Of a stretch of 64,000 nucleotides of DNA, positions 38,899 through 48,186 are shown piece after piece. The first letter of the stretch is position 1. Each line of letters begins with the position of its first letter. This DNA is from Rhodovibrio salinarum DSM 9154 (lineage in GTDB: Bacteria > Pseudomonadota > Alphaproteobacteria > Kiloniellales > Rhodovibrionaceae): positions 1,630,824 to 1,694,823 of the forward strand of contig NZ_KI911559.1 in assembly GCF_000515255.1 (NCBI RefSeq). The letters are read 5' to 3'. Position numbers and translations under genes: made by a program. The notes beneath the pieces were generated by a model. It did not search any database. It saw only the letters and a program-made list of their open reading frames with translations, and was not told the DNA's origin.

Positions 38899-40701
38899 AT
38901 GACCGATCAGCAGCACACGCGCAACTTCGCCATCATCGCGCACATCGACCACGGCAAGTCGACCCTTGCCGACCGGATGATCCAGCTGTGCGAGGGCGTG
39001 AGCGAGCGCGAGATGCGCGAGCAGTTCCTGGACAACATGGACCTGGAACGCGAGCGCGGCATCACCATCAAGGCGCAGACGGTGCGCCTGACCTATCGGG
39101 CGACGGACGGGCAGGCTTACACCTTCAACGTCATCGATACGCCCGGCCACGTCGACTTCTCCTATGAGGTCTCGCGCTCGCTGAAGGCATGCGAGGGCTG
39201 CATCCTGCTGGTCGACGCCAGCCAGGGCGTGGAGGCGCAGACGCTCGCCAACGTCTACCTGGCGCTCGACCACAACCTCGAGATCATCCCGGTCCTGAAC
39301 AAGGTCGACCTGCCGGCGGCCGAGCCGGAGCGGGTGATGCAGGAGATCGAGGACGTGATCGGCCTGGACGCGACCGACGCGCTGCTGATCTCCGCCAAGA
39401 CCGGGCAGGGCGTGGCCGACGTCACGGAATCGATCGTCAAGCGGATTCCCCCGCCGGAGGGCAACGCCCAGGCGCCGCTGAAGGCCCTGCTGGTCGATAG
39501 CTGGTACGACCAGTACATGGGCGTGGTGGTGCTGACCCGGATCATGGAGGGGCAGGTCAAGCAGGGCACGCAGATCCGCATGCTGGGCACCCGTGCGCTG
39601 CACGACGTCAACGAGGTTGGTACCTTCCAGCCCGCCCGCACCAAGGGCGAGATACTGGGGCCGGGCGACCTTGGCTACATCATCTCCGGCATCAAGGACA
39701 TCGACGAGGCGCAGGTCGGCGATACGATCACCGACGAGAAGAACCCCTGCGATAAGCCGCTGGAGGGCTATAAGCCCTCCGTGCCGGTGGTGTTCTGCGG
39801 CCTTTTCCCGGCTTCCACGGAGGATTACGAGCAGCTGCGCGACGCGCTTGGCAAGCTGCGCCTGAACGACAGTTCCTTCCAGTTCGAGCCGGAGAACTCG
39901 CCCGCGCTCGGCTTCGGCTTCCGTTGCGGCTTCCTGGGGCTCTTGCACCTGGAGATCGTGCAGGAGCGCCTGGAGCGCGAATACGACCTTGACCTGATCA
40001 CCACCGCGCCGAGCGTGATCTACCGGGTGATGAAGACCAGCGGCGAGATCGTCGAGCTGCACAACCCGACCGATATGCCCGATCGCATGCACATCGAGGC
40101 GATCGAGGAGCCCTGGATCACCGCGACCATCCTGGTGCCGGACACCTACCTCGGCAACGTGCTCAAGCTGTGCGAGGAGCGCCGGGGCATTCAGCAGGAC
40201 CTGACCTACGCCGGCGACCGGGCGATGGTGGTCTACCAGCTGCCGCTCAACGAGGTGGTCTATGACTTCTACGACCGGCTGAAGTCGATCACCAGCGGCT
40301 ACGCCTCGTTCGACTACCAGATGGCCGGCTATCACGAAGGCGATCTGGTCAAGCTGGACATCCTGGTGAACCAGGAGCGGGTCGACGCGCTCGCCCTGGT
40401 CGTCCACCGCAGCCAGGCGGAGCCGCGCGGCCGGTCGGTCTGCCAGCGGCTCAAGGAGCTGATCCCGCGGCAGCTGTTCAAGGTCGCGGTACAGGCCGCG
40501 ATCGGCGGTAAGGTGGTGGCGCGCGAAACCGTGCCGGCGATGCGCAAGGACGTCACGGCGAAGTGTTACGGTGGTGACGTCACGCGTAAGCGCAAGCTTC
40601 TGGAGAAGCAGAAGGAAGGCAAGAAGAAGATGCGCCAGTTCGGCAAGGTCGAGATTCCGCAGTCGGCCTTCCTGGCGGCGCTCAAGATGGACGATCAGTA
40701 A
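38899..40701 (+). CDS. lepA: elongation factor 4 (LepA)
   Basis: A 600-residue translational GTPase that acts on the ribosome under stress or in 30S biogenesis. The G domain shows [15 protein letters not shown] (G1), [13 protein letters not shown] (G2), [10 protein letters not shown] (G3), LNKVDLPAA (G4) and ISAKTGQG (G5). The C-terminal LepA-specific domain ([25 protein letters not shown]) is complete. Length and all motifs agree with the family. There is no clear ribosome site just before the ATG (ACCCTTAAAAGCTCCGC). Confidence 0.97.
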   Translation: MTDQQHTRNFAIIAHIDHGKSTLADRMIQLCEGVSEREMREQFLDNMDLERERGITIKAQTVRLTYRATDGQAYTFNVIDTPGHVDFSYEVSRSLKACEGCILLVDASQGVEAQTLANVYLALDHNLEIIPVLNKVDLPAAEPERVMQEIEDVIGLDATDALLISAKTGQGVADVTESIVKRIPPPEGNAQAPLKALLVDSWYDQYMGVVVLTRIMEGQVKQGTQIRMLGTRALHDVNEVGTFQPARTKGEILGPGDLGYIISGIKDIDEAQVGDTITDEKNPCDKPLEGYKPSVPVVFCGLFPASTEDYEQLRDALGKLRLNDSSFQFEPENSPALGFGFRCGFLGLLHLEIVQERLEREYDLDLITTAPSVIYRVMKTSGEIVELHNPTDMPDRMHIEAIEEPWITATILVPDTYLGNVLKLCEERRGIQQDLTYAGDRAMVVYQLPLNEVVYDFYDRLKSITSGYASFDYQMAGYHEGDLVKLDILVNQERVDALALVVHRSQAEPRGRSVCQRLKELIPRQLFKVAVQAAIGGKVVARETVPAMRKDVTAKCYGGDVTRKRKLLEKQKEGKKKMRQFGKVEIPQSAFLAALKMDDQ

Positions 40702-40857
40702 GGGGCGTGAACCTATCGGTCGTCAGGGGTGTGTTTTTACGAAAGTTCTAAGAAAGAACACTAACGCACCCTGTCACCTTCATTTCTATTTTATGTCGAA
40801 AGTATTTACTTCAATTTTTTCTTAGCGATTTATCGGTTAGCTCTGCAACGCAGTCAG

Positions 40858-40888
40858 CCGGCCCGGGATTGGCCTGGGCCGGTTTTTT
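40858..40888 (+). terminator. intrinsic terminator between lepA and the chemoreceptor gene
   Basis: CCGGCCC (40858-40864) pairs with GGGCCGG (40876-40882) and is followed directly by TTTTTT. It is the best rho-independent terminator on this strand. It ends only 27 bases before the chemoreceptor ATG. Confidence 0.9.
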
Positions 40889-40915
40889 CGTTGTATTGCC
40901 CGAGTTATCAAAACC

Positions 40916-42607
40916 ATGTCGCTTAAGAACATCACGATCCGATCGAAGCTGTGGAGCTTGCTCGCGGTGGCGGTCTTGGCGCTGTTGCTCGCCACGGGGA
41001 CGGCCCTCTACTTCGCGCACGAGAACATGATCGAGGACCGCATCGCCAAGTTGCGTGACCTTTCCGAGACCGCCCACGGTGTCGCGGACAGCCTGGAGGC
41101 GCAGGTCGAGGCGGGTGAACTCACCCATGAGGAAGCGATCGGGCGGTTTCGCGAGACGCTGAACGCGATGTGGTTCGACCGTGGGCGGAACTACCTGTTC
41201 GCCTGGGCCTTCGACGGCACCAACGTGGTCATGCCGGCAAAGCCGTCGATGGTGGGGCAGAACAAGTTCGGGATGACCGACAGCAACGGGATGAAGCTGA
41301 TCCAGGAGCTCGTCCGCTTGTCGCAGCAGCCGGGGGGTGGGCATCTCTATTACATGTGGCCGCGTCCCGGGTCCGAAGCGCCGGAGCGTAAGCTTAGCTA
41401 TGCGATCGCGTTCGAACCTTGGGATCTGTTCGTGGGCACCGGCGTCTACCTCGACGACGTCGATGCCGCGTTCAACCGTCTAGCCCTGCGCGTTGGCGGG
41501 GTCATCCTGGTGCTGGCGCTGATCGCGGCCGGCGTGGTCCTGGCGATCCAGCGCGATATGATCGGCGCGCTGAGTGGCCTGTCGACCAAGATGCGCCGGA
41601 TCGCCGATGACGACCTCGACGTGGAGATCACCGAGAGCGCGCGCCGCGACGAGGTCGGGGGCATGGCGCAGGCGCTGCAAGTGTTCCAGGACAACGCGCT
41701 GGAGAAGCGCCGGCTGGAGGCCGAGCAGCAGCAAGCAGCCGAGCGTAACGAGGCGGAGAAGCGCGCGGCGATGCACCAGCTGGCTGATCGCTTCGACCAG
41801 GAGATCGGTGGAATCGTCGACATGGTCGGTTCCGCGGCCACCGAGCTGCAGGCGACTGCCAAGCAGTTGACCGGGGCCGCTGATGCGACTGAAACCCAGA
41901 CCGCGTCGGCCGCCAGCGCCGGCGACCAAGCCTCGGGCAGCGTTCAGACGGTGGCGTCGGCCGCGGAGGAGCTGTCGGCGGCGATCCAGGAGGTCAACGG
42001 GCAGGTCGCAAACGCCGCCGAGAAGCTGAAAGCGACCGCGACCAGCGCGCAGGATGCCGGTCAGCGTATGGACGAACTGCAGCAGGCCGTTGCGAAGATC
42101 GATGAGGTCGTCAGCCAGATTGGCGATGTGGCCGAGCAGACCAACCTGCTGGCGCTGAATGCGACGATCGAGGCGGCGCGTGCCGGCGATGCCGGCAAGG
42201 GCTTCGCCGTCGTCGCCGGCGAGGTGAAGACGCTGGCCAATCAGACGCAGCGGATGACCGACAGCATCGCCTCCCAGTTGACGGCGGTAAAGCGGGCCTC
42301 CGAAGCGGCCGTGGGCGGCACCCGCCAGATCGTCCAGGAGGTCGATGAGATCAGTTCGGCCACCAGCGCGATCGCCGCGTCGATGGAACAGCAGACCGCG
42401 ACCACCGCCGAGATCAGCCGCAGCGCGCAGCAGGCGGCCCAGGGCACGGAATCCGTGTCGGGCAATCTGACCAGTGTGCGCGAGGCCGCGCAGCAAACCT
42501 CCCAGGCCACGGGTAATGTCAGCAGTGCCGCGGACCAGCTGGCCGAGCAGGCGGAAACGCTGCGCGGTGCGGTCAACGGCTTCCTGACGGAGGTGCGCTC
42601 AGCCTAA
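40916..42607 (+). CDS. methyl-accepting chemotaxis protein with single Cache sensor
   Basis: A 563-residue transmembrane chemoreceptor. A first membrane helix (about 13-33) leads to a periplasmic single-Cache domain (about 40-185; [40 protein letters not shown]). A second helix (about 192-213), a HAMP domain (about 215-265) and a long cytoplasmic coiled-coil follow. The signalling tip is intact: [37 protein letters not shown]. It should signal to CheA/CheW encoded elsewhere. Single-Cache sensors often bind small organic acids. No ribosome site is obvious, and a terminator ends 27 bases upstream. No CheB/CheR pentapeptide is visible at the C-terminus. Confidence 0.93.
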   Translation: MSLKNITIRSKLWSLLAVAVLALLLATGTALYFAHENMIEDRIAKLRDLSETAHGVADSLEAQVEAGELTHEEAIGRFRETLNAMWFDRGRNYLFAWAFDGTNVVMPAKPSMVGQNKFGMTDSNGMKLIQELVRLSQQPGGGHLYYMWPRPGSEAPERKLSYAIAFEPWDLFVGTGVYLDDVDAAFNRLALRVGGVILVLALIAAGVVLAIQRDMIGALSGLSTKMRRIADDDLDVEITESARRDEVGGMAQALQVFQDNALEKRRLEAEQQQAAERNEAEKRAAMHQLADRFDQEIGGIVDMVGSAATELQATAKQLTGAADATETQTASAASAGDQASGSVQTVASAAEELSAAIQEVNGQVANAAEKLKATATSAQDAGQRMDELQQAVAKIDEVVSQIGDVAEQTNLLALNATIEAARAGDAGKGFAVVAGEVKTLANQTQRMTDSIASQLTAVKRASEAAVGGTRQIVQEVDEISSATSAIAASMEQQTATTAEISRSAQQAAQGTESVSGNLTSVREAAQQTSQATGNVSSAADQLAEQAETLRGAVNGFLTEVRSA

Positions 42608-42640
42608 GTCCGTGCGGGGAGGGCGCGCGGCTGTCCGGTG

Positions 42641-42961
42641 TCAGCCGAATTTGTGGTCGCGCTTCCGCCCGGCACGGGTGAGCAGGAACAGCACGAGGGC
42701 AAGCGCGAGCGCGCCCAGCGCAACATAGGGGGCGGGCTGCTGCAGCAGCGGGAATACCCCGGACTGCCAAAGCGGCGGCCAGAGGCCCCGCTCGATCGTC
42801 GCCTGAACCAGGTTCAGGCTGCCGGCGTCCAGCGTGAACCAGATCTGCCCCAGCGGCTGCATCAGCGGCTGGCCGGAGGCCGCCGCGGCCGCGAGCAGCC
42901 CGCTCGTTGCCAGTCCGACCAGCAGGGCCAGCAGGCCCAGAAGTCCAAAAATAAACCGCAC
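42641..42961 (-). CDS. small membrane protein, unknown
   Basis: A 106-residue protein that starts at GTG, with a hydrophobic helix at each end (IFGLLGLLALLVGLATSGLLA and YVALGALALALVLFLLTRA) and a basic tail (RKRDHKFG). The middle (IWFTLDAGSLNLVQATIERGLWPPLWQ) looks like a short exported loop. I do not recognise a function. The two-helix layout and the positive-inside tail support it as a real gene. It is convergent with the chemoreceptor gene. Confidence 0.6.
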   Translation of the reverse strand: MRFIFGLLGLLALLVGLATSGLLAAAAASGQPLMQPLGQIWFTLDAGSLNLVQATIERGLWPPLWQSGVFPLLQQPAPYVALGALALALVLFLLTRAGRKRDHKFG

Positions 42962-43300
42962 GATTCGCGCTCGCTCCCCGCTTTATGTGTGCCCCCATCC
43001 GGCGCCCGCGCGGTATCGACGGCGCCGCACAGGTGCCATCGAACCCTAGGGCAGGTTAAGCCGGCGGGGAAGGGGCGGGCCCGCATCTGTATCCTTCCGC
43101 GCGCCTCGGACAGGCGCCTGGGGGACAGGCGCATGGACGTTGGCTGTCGGCGGTTGCCGCCTTGTTGCATCGCCGGGATGCCTTCGCTAGGTTGCGCCCG
43201 CGCCGCGCGGCGGGACTCCGCCGCAGGCGACGACATCATATCTGCGCCCGCGTTGGCCCCGTGTGTTCCTGGGGCAGAACGATAGCGGGCGCGTCAACGC
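42962..43300. other. intergenic region upstream of tRNA-Ser
   Basis: About 340 bases, no supported gene. The tRNA promoter must be on the right. A weak candidate is TTGCAT ... TAGGTT with 17 bases between, about 43164-43192, roughly 110 bases before the tRNA. Nothing else stands out. Confidence 0.35.
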
Positions 43301-43393
43301 GGAGGGGTGGCCGAGCGGTCGAAGGCGCACGCCTGGAAAGCGTGTGTACGGGTATTCCCCGTACCGAGGGTTCGAATCCCTCCCCCTCCGCCA
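43301..43393 (+). tRNA. tRNA-Ser (anticodon GGA)
   Basis: A complete type II tRNA. The acceptor stem is GGAGGGG with CCCCTCC and discriminator G, and CCA is encoded at 43391-43393. The D-arm is followed by an anticodon loop reading CTGGAAA, so the anticodon is GGA (reads UCC and UCU). A long variable arm (TGTACGGGTATTCCCCGTACC) marks it as serine, and the T-arm GAGGGTTCGAATCCCTC is standard. Both genes on the right read the same way. No duplicated 3' end that would mark an integrated element was found. Confidence 0.97.
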
Positions 43394-43477
43394 GTTTTCT
43401 AGCAAAAACAAAAATATATTTCCGCCGACCCACCGTTCCCCACTCTCTATTCTCCCCACAGAGGCCTCGGACGGGTG

Positions 43478-43969
43478 ATGGAAAAAATCCTTGTTAGCGC
43501 CTGCCTTGTCGGCCGCCCGGTGCGTTACAACGGCTCGGCCAAGTTGGTTGAGCACCCACGATTGGCGCAATGGCGGCAGGAGGGGCGCCTGGTTGCCATC
43601 TGCCCCGAGTTGACGGCGGGGTTTAGCGTGCCGCGTCCGCCGGCCGAAATCTCGAACGCGCGGGACGGCCAAGCGGTTCTTGCGGGAAAGGGGCAGGTGT
43701 CGGAGGCGACAGGCGCCGACGTAACCAGCCTGTATGTTGCCGGCGCCGAGGCCGCGCTGGCCACGGCGCGCGCGCACGCGTGCCGCTTCGCCTTGTTAAT
43801 GGATGGCAGCCCTTCGTGTGGCAGCGGTTTTATCTATGACGGCAGTTTCCTCGGCCGCAAGCACGTTGGCGCGGGGGTCACCACCGCTCTGCTGCGCGAG
43901 AACGGCATCGAGGTTTTTGCGGAAACGGAAATCGATGTGCTGCACGCGCGTTTGGCGGAACGTGCGTGA
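43478..43969 (+). CDS. DUF523 family protein
   Basis: A 163-residue soluble protein of the DUF523 (YbbK-like) family. It opens with MEKILVSACLVGRPVRYNG, continues with ICPELTAGFSVPRPPAEI, and has the cysteine-containing loop LLMDGSPSCGSGFIYDG, all conserved in the family. The recurring cysteines (SACLVG, ICPE, PSCG) suggest a metal or Fe-S site; the function is unknown. ATG 43478 was chosen over the GTG one codon earlier. It follows tRNA-Ser by 84 bases. Confidence 0.87.
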   Translation: MEKILVSACLVGRPVRYNGSAKLVEHPRLAQWRQEGRLVAICPELTAGFSVPRPPAEISNARDGQAVLAGKGQVSEATGADVTSLYVAGAEAALATARAHACRFALLMDGSPSCGSGFIYDGSFLGRKHVGAGVTTALLRENGIEVFAETEIDVLHARLAERA

Positions 43970-44442
43970 TTGGCGGGCGCTGTTGCGCGTGTCCGATATT
44001 TGCTTATGAGTCCTGGAGGCTGGCAGGCGGCACAAAGGCGGGATAGCGCATCGGTGCATGTCGATGTCGGCCAACGCGCGATTGGCCCTGGCGCGTCAAG
44101 GCCTGCAGCGTTGAGTTCCCCTTGCAGCAAGGCCAAAGAGGCGCGGTGGATCAACTGATCACGTGGTCCATTCGTGCCGTGGCGTCGGCGCGCGGGCTTT
44201 GTCCGGCGGATAACTACTGGAAGAAGGCCTTTGAATGCGTTTAAGCTGCGGTGTCTCCATATGAACGATAAATGGAACTCACGCTCTGCGATTCCGCGCT
44301 TGAAGAACGACAAGGTGTATTTGCGGAAGCCGTAGAGATGATGAGACGGGGACTTCGCCAGAGGCGGGAGGTTGCGCAACGCTCATAAGTGGACGGCTCG
44401 GGACGTCACCGCCCGATGCCGCCACGGCCCTGGAGGTGCGTT
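43970..44442. other. degenerate region with a regulator remnant
   Basis: About 470 bases without an intact gene. Its middle carries the ROK-gene remnant described separately. The rest is of mixed composition and includes relatively AT-rich stretches (44200-44340). It probably represents decayed coding DNA plus the promoter of the GAF-Fis gene. Confidence 0.55.
44081..44190 (-). pseudogene. remnant of a ROK family regulator gene
   Basis: On the minus strand the frame reads GTNGPRDQLIHRASLALLQG then ELNAAGLDAPGPIA. This matches GTEGPPDQLIHRASLIFLQR then DLNAAGLDGPGLIA inside the intact ROK gene at 48187-49482. At DNA level about 86 bases (near 44094-44179) align without gaps to the corresponding part of that gene with about 15 differences by hand. 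Upstream and downstream the similarity is lost. It is a relic of a second ROK repressor gene, or of a duplication, not a functional gene. Confidence 0.75.
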
Positions 44443-45399
44443 ATGCGGCAGGAAAGAGAACACGCAGAAAAAGTGTTCCGCGTGGTTGGATCCAAGTCGG
44501 ACGCGGCCTGTTCGTCTCTGGCTGCGTCCTGGCGGCGCTCGATGGAGCGTTACGGGCTGGATCCGGCCTGGAGCAGGGCACCCGATCTGATCGAGGAGCG
44601 CGAGTTGGCCCAGAGGCGGGACGAACTGGGCCGGCTGATCGATCTGGCGGCGCCGAAATTGGACCAGCTTTTCGGACTTGTGGGCGCTTCGGGGTGCGGC
44701 GTTCTGTTGACCAACGAGGCGGGGATCGTGCTTGAAGGAAGGTACGCCGAGGCGGACGCCCGCACGTTTCGCGACTGGGGTCTGCATCCCGGGGCCGACT
44801 GGAGCGAGGCGTGCGAGGGTACGAACGGGATTGGCACGTGCTTGGCCGAAAAGCGCCGCGTCACCATCCATCGCGACGATCACTTCCTAGCGCGCAACAC
44901 CGCCCTTAGCTGCATGGACGCGCCAATCTTCGGGGCCGAGGGGCGCCTGCTCGCCGCGCTCGACGTTTCCTCGGCGCGGGTCGATCAGACCGAGGGCTTC
45001 AATCGGCTGCTCGCCGCTGCCGTAGCCCAGTCCGCGCAGGCGATCGAAGCCTGCAATTTCAAGTCGGCGTTCCCCGGCGCGCGCATCATCACAGCCGATA
45101 CCGCCGATGTGGATGCGGCTGTCCTGCTGGCCGTGGATGGGGATGATCTTGTCATCGGGGCGACCCGCGCGGCGCGGCGCATCTTCGGGCTGGAACCGAC
45201 CGGCCCGATCAAGCCGCGTCCTGCGGTGGATATCTTCGGTCGCGGGGATGGACCCACGGGGTTCGAGAAGGCGGAACGTGCCGCGATTGTGCGCGCGATC
45301 GCCCGTACGGACGGGAATGTCTCACAGGCTGCCCGAGCGCTTGGGATCGGGCGGGCCACGCTCTATCGCCGGATGCGGCAGCTCAATATCGACAGATAG
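44443..45399 (+). CDS. AcoR-like regulator: GAF plus Fis-type HTH, no AAA+ domain
   Basis: A 318-residue cytoplasmic regulator. The N-terminal two thirds resemble the sensor part of AcoR ([18 protein letters not shown] near 25, then a GAF domain with [20 protein letters not shown] and [24 protein letters not shown]). The C-terminal 45 residues are a Fis-type helix-turn-helix ([29 protein letters not shown]). The AAA+ ATPase with GAFTGA loop that sigma-54 activators need is absent, so it cannot open sigma-54 promoters itself. It precedes the aldehyde and alcohol dehydrogenase genes, and a palindrome lies 12 bases after its stop. GGAGG upstream decides the start. Confidence 0.88.
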   Translation: MRQEREHAEKVFRVVGSKSDAACSSLAASWRRSMERYGLDPAWSRAPDLIEERELAQRRDELGRLIDLAAPKLDQLFGLVGASGCGVLLTNEAGIVLEGRYAEADARTFRDWGLHPGADWSEACEGTNGIGTCLAEKRRVTIHRDDHFLARNTALSCMDAPIFGAEGRLLAALDVSSARVDQTEGFNRLLAAAVAQSAQAIEACNFKSAFPGARIITADTADVDAAVLLAVDGDDLVIGATRAARRIFGLEPTGPIKPRPAVDIFGRGDGPTGFEKAERAAIVRAIARTDGNVSQAARALGIGRATLYRRMRQLNIDR

Positions 45400-45410
45400 G
45401 TCGGCGTACC

Positions 45411-45428
45411 TGTCTCACGCCTGAGACA
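45411..45428. promoter_or_regulatory. palindromic operator candidate before the aldehyde dehydrogenase gene
   Basis: TGTCTCA-CGCC-TGAGACA, a perfect 7-4-7 inverted repeat, lies 12 bases after the regulator's stop and about 105 bases before the aldehyde dehydrogenase start. It is the best candidate for binding of the upstream Fis-type regulator. No -24/-12 sigma-54 promoter was found between it and the gene. Confidence 0.65.
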
Positions 45429-45533
45429 CTGCGTGTGCATTCGCTGGTTCGGCCAGCTTTCGCCATCAATCCCCCGTGTCATGATGGTCCCTACACCGGA
45501 AAGAAGAAACCGGTGACCAAGGGAGAAACACTC

Positions 45534-47054
45534 ATGAACGTGATTAGCAAACCCGAAAGTACCTACGCCTCTCCTTTCCGGGATCGGTACGACAATTTCA
45601 TCGGCGGTGCGTTCGTCGCCCCGGTTGAAGGCGTTTACTTCGACAACGTAACACCGATCACCGGACAGAGAGTCTGCCAAGTTGCCCGCTCCGGTGCGGG
45701 TGACGTGGAAAAGGCGCTCGACGCTGCCCACGCCGCCAAAGCCGGTTGGGGCGCCACCCCAGCGGCCGAGCGTGCGAACATCCTCCTGAAGATCGCCGAT
45801 CGGATGGAAAGCAACCTCGACCTGCTGGCCCAGGCCGAAACCTGGGACAACGGCAAGCCGATCCGCGAGACCACGGCCGCCGACATCCCGCTCTCGATCG
45901 ACCACTTCCGCTACTTCGCAGGCGTTCTGCGGGCGCAGGAAGGCACGATGTCCGAGATTGACGGCGAAACCGTGGCCTATCACTTCCACGAGCCTCTCGG
46001 CGTCGTTGCCCAGATTATTCCGTGGAACTTCTCGATCCTGATGGCGGCGTGGAAGCTGGCCCCCGCTTTGGCGGCGGGCAACTGCGTCGTGCTGAAGCCG
46101 GCCGAGCAGACGCCCGCGGCGATCATGGTGCTGGCCGAGATGATCGCCGACCTGCTACCGGACGGCGTGCTGAACGTGATCAATGGCTATGGCTCGGAAG
46201 CCGGGGCCGCGCTGACCAAGAGCCCGCGTATCGCCAAGATCGCCTTCACCGGCTCGACCGTGACCGGGCGCAAGGTGATGGAGGCCGCGACCGAGAACCT
46301 GATCCCGGTGACGCTGGAACTGGGCGGCAAGTCCCCCAACGTCTTCTTCTCGGACATCATGGCCGAGGATGACGCGTTCCTCGATAAGGCGGTCGAAGGC
46401 TTTGTCCTGTTTGCGTTCAACCAGGGCGAGGTCTGCACCTGTCCCAGCCGTGCGCTGATCCAGGAAGATATCTACGAAGAGTTCATCGAACGCTGCATTG
46501 CCCGTGTGAAGGCGATCAAGCAGGGCGATCCGCGCGACCCCGAAACCATGGTCGGCGCCCAGGCCAGCGAGGAGCAGCAGGACAAGATCATGTCCTACTT
46601 GACCATCGGCGTGGAAGAAGGCGCCGAGGTGCTGACCGGCGGCGGTGCGGCGAAGATGGAAGGCGACCTGTCGGCGGGGTTCTATATCCAGCCGACGATC
46701 CTGAGAGGACACAACAAAATGCGTGTCTTCCAGGAGGAGATCTTCGGTCCCGTCGTATCGGTCACGACCTTCAAAGACGAGGCCGAGGCGTTAGAGATCG
46801 CCAATGACACTCTGTACGGTCTGGGTGCGGGTGTCTGGAGCCGCGATATGAACCGTTGCTACCGCATGGGCCGTGGGATCGAGGCGGGCCGCGTGTGGGT
46901 CAATAACTACCACAGCTATCCCGCCCACGCGGCCTTTGGCGGGTACAAGCAATCGGGCATCGGGCGCGAGACCCACAAAATGATGCTCGACCACTACCAG
47001 CAAACCAAGAACATGCTGGTCAGCTACGATCCCAAAAAGCTTGGCTTCTTTTGA
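45534..47054 (+). CDS. NAD-dependent aldehyde dehydrogenase (AcoD/ExaC type)
   Basis: A 506-residue cytoplasmic enzyme that oxidises acetaldehyde and similar aldehydes to acids. Marks: [21 protein letters not shown] (cofactor region), [12 protein letters not shown], catalytic glutamate in [12 protein letters not shown], and catalytic cysteine in [12 protein letters not shown], with two cysteines one residue apart as in the ExaC/AcoD subgroup. Length (506) equals that subgroup. ATG 45534 follows GGGAGAAACACTC; an upstream in-frame start lies within the control region. The alcohol dehydrogenase follows 13 bases later; together they would turn ethanol or another primary alcohol to acid. Confidence 0.94.
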   Translation: MNVISKPESTYASPFRDRYDNFIGGAFVAPVEGVYFDNVTPITGQRVCQVARSGAGDVEKALDAAHAAKAGWGATPAAERANILLKIADRMESNLDLLAQAETWDNGKPIRETTAADIPLSIDHFRYFAGVLRAQEGTMSEIDGETVAYHFHEPLGVVAQIIPWNFSILMAAWKLAPALAAGNCVVLKPAEQTPAAIMVLAEMIADLLPDGVLNVINGYGSEAGAALTKSPRIAKIAFTGSTVTGRKVMEAATENLIPVTLELGGKSPNVFFSDIMAEDDAFLDKAVEGFVLFAFNQGEVCTCPSRALIQEDIYEEFIERCIARVKAIKQGDPRDPETMVGAQASEEQQDKIMSYLTIGVEEGAEVLTGGGAAKMEGDLSAGFYIQPTILRGHNKMRVFQEEIFGPVVSVTTFKDEAEALEIANDTLYGLGAGVWSRDMNRCYRMGRGIEAGRVWVNNYHSYPAHAAFGGYKQSGIGRETHKMMLDHYQQTKNMLVSYDPKKLGFF

Positions 47055-47067
47055 GGGAGGTAGAACG

Positions 47068-48102
47068 ATGTCGAAAAAGATGAAAGCAGCCGTCGTCCGC
47101 GAATTCGGGTCGCCCCTGCAGATCGACGAGGTTCCCGTCCCGGAAGTCGAGCCCGGCATGATCCAGGTGGCGATCCAGGCCTCTGGCGTATGCCACACCG
47201 ATCTGCATGCCGCCGAAGGCGACTGGCCGGTCAAGCCCGAGCCGCCGTTCATTCCCGGCCATGAAGGCGTTGGCTATGTCTCTGCCGTCGGCAAGGGGGT
47301 GAACCACGTCAAGGAAGGCGACCGGGTTGGCGTGCCCTGGCTCTACACCGCGTGTGGCCATTGCCGGCACTGCCTGGCTGGCTGGGAGACGCTGTGCAAG
47401 AGCCAGCAGAACACCGGCTATTCGGTGAATGGCGGTTTTGCCAACTATGTGCTCGCCGACCCCGACTATGTCGGTCACTTGCCGGCGAACGTGGACTTCA
47501 ACGAGATCGCACCGGTCCTTTGCGCCGGTGTGACGGTTTACAAGGGCCTGAAGATGACCGAGACCAAGCCGGGTGATACCGTGGCGATCTCGGGGATTGG
47601 TGGCCTTGGTCATATGGCGGTGCAATATGCCGTCGCAATGGGGCTGAACGTGGTCGCCGTCGACATCGACGACGCCAAGCTCAACCTTGCCCGGCGTCTT
47701 GGCGCGGCGGTAACCGTGAACGCCCGGAACGAAGATAATCCGGCGGCGAAGGTTGTTGAAGAAACCGGCGGTGGCGTTCAGGGCGTGCTTGTGACCGCCG
47801 TCAGCGAAAAGGCGTTCGAGCAGGCCGTGGGCATGGTCGATCGCGGCGGAACCGTAGCCCTGAACGGCTTGCCCCCAGGGGACTTCCCGCTCAACATCTT
47901 CGGCATGGTGCTGAACGGTGTGACGGTGCGCGGCTCGATCGTGGGCACCCGGCTCGACCTGCAGGAATCGCTGGATTTCGCAGACAAGGGCAAGGTGAAA
48001 GCCACCATCGATACGGCGCCTCTGGATGATATCAACGCCATCTTCGACCGGATGAGGAACGGAAAAATCGAGGGCCGAATGGTCCTTGACCTTTCAGCCT
48101 GA
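47068..48102 (+). CDS. adhP: zinc-dependent alcohol dehydrogenase (AdhP type)
   Basis: A 344-residue medium-chain dehydrogenase. The catalytic zinc ligands are seen in [18 protein letters not shown] and GHEGVGYV; the structural zinc site has four cysteines in [17 protein letters not shown]; the NAD loop is [14 protein letters not shown]. It is close to E. coli AdhP in length and sequence pattern and should oxidise ethanol or other primary alcohols. GGGAGG lies 8-13 bases before the ATG. It is co-transcribed with the aldehyde dehydrogenase and ended by the hairpin at 48116-48148. Confidence 0.93.
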   Translation: MSKKMKAAVVREFGSPLQIDEVPVPEVEPGMIQVAIQASGVCHTDLHAAEGDWPVKPEPPFIPGHEGVGYVSAVGKGVNHVKEGDRVGVPWLYTACGHCRHCLAGWETLCKSQQNTGYSVNGGFANYVLADPDYVGHLPANVDFNEIAPVLCAGVTVYKGLKMTETKPGDTVAISGIGGLGHMAVQYAVAMGLNVVAVDIDDAKLNLARRLGAAVTVNARNEDNPAAKVVEETGGGVQGVLVTAVSEKAFEQAVGMVDRGGTVALNGLPPGDFPLNIFGMVLNGVTVRGSIVGTRLDLQESLDFADKGKVKATIDTAPLDDINAIFDRMRNGKIEGRMVLDLSA

Positions 48103-48115
48103 TCTAGTCGCGGTT

Positions 48116-48148
48116 GCGGTCGGCCCGCAAGACAGGCGGGCCGACCGC
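48116..48148. terminator. perfect 13-bp hairpin between adhP and the ROK gene
   Basis: GCGGTCGGCCCGC (48116-48128) pairs with 48136-48148; the loop is AAGACAG. No T tract follows on either strand. It lies between convergent genes and can serve both. Confidence 0.75.
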
Positions 48149-48186
48149 GATCAAGCTGACACCTCCTATTTGCAGCCTCGCAGAGT

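Noticed and set aside
43301-43393. tRNA-Ser as the attachment site of an integrated element
   Set aside because: No duplicated tRNA 3' end and no integrase were found in the window; the following genes are ordinary.
45429-45533. Sigma-54 promoter before the aldehyde dehydrogenase gene
   Set aside because: GG and GC elements occur, but not with the required ten-base spacing, and the regulator lacks the AAA+ domain that sigma-54 would need.
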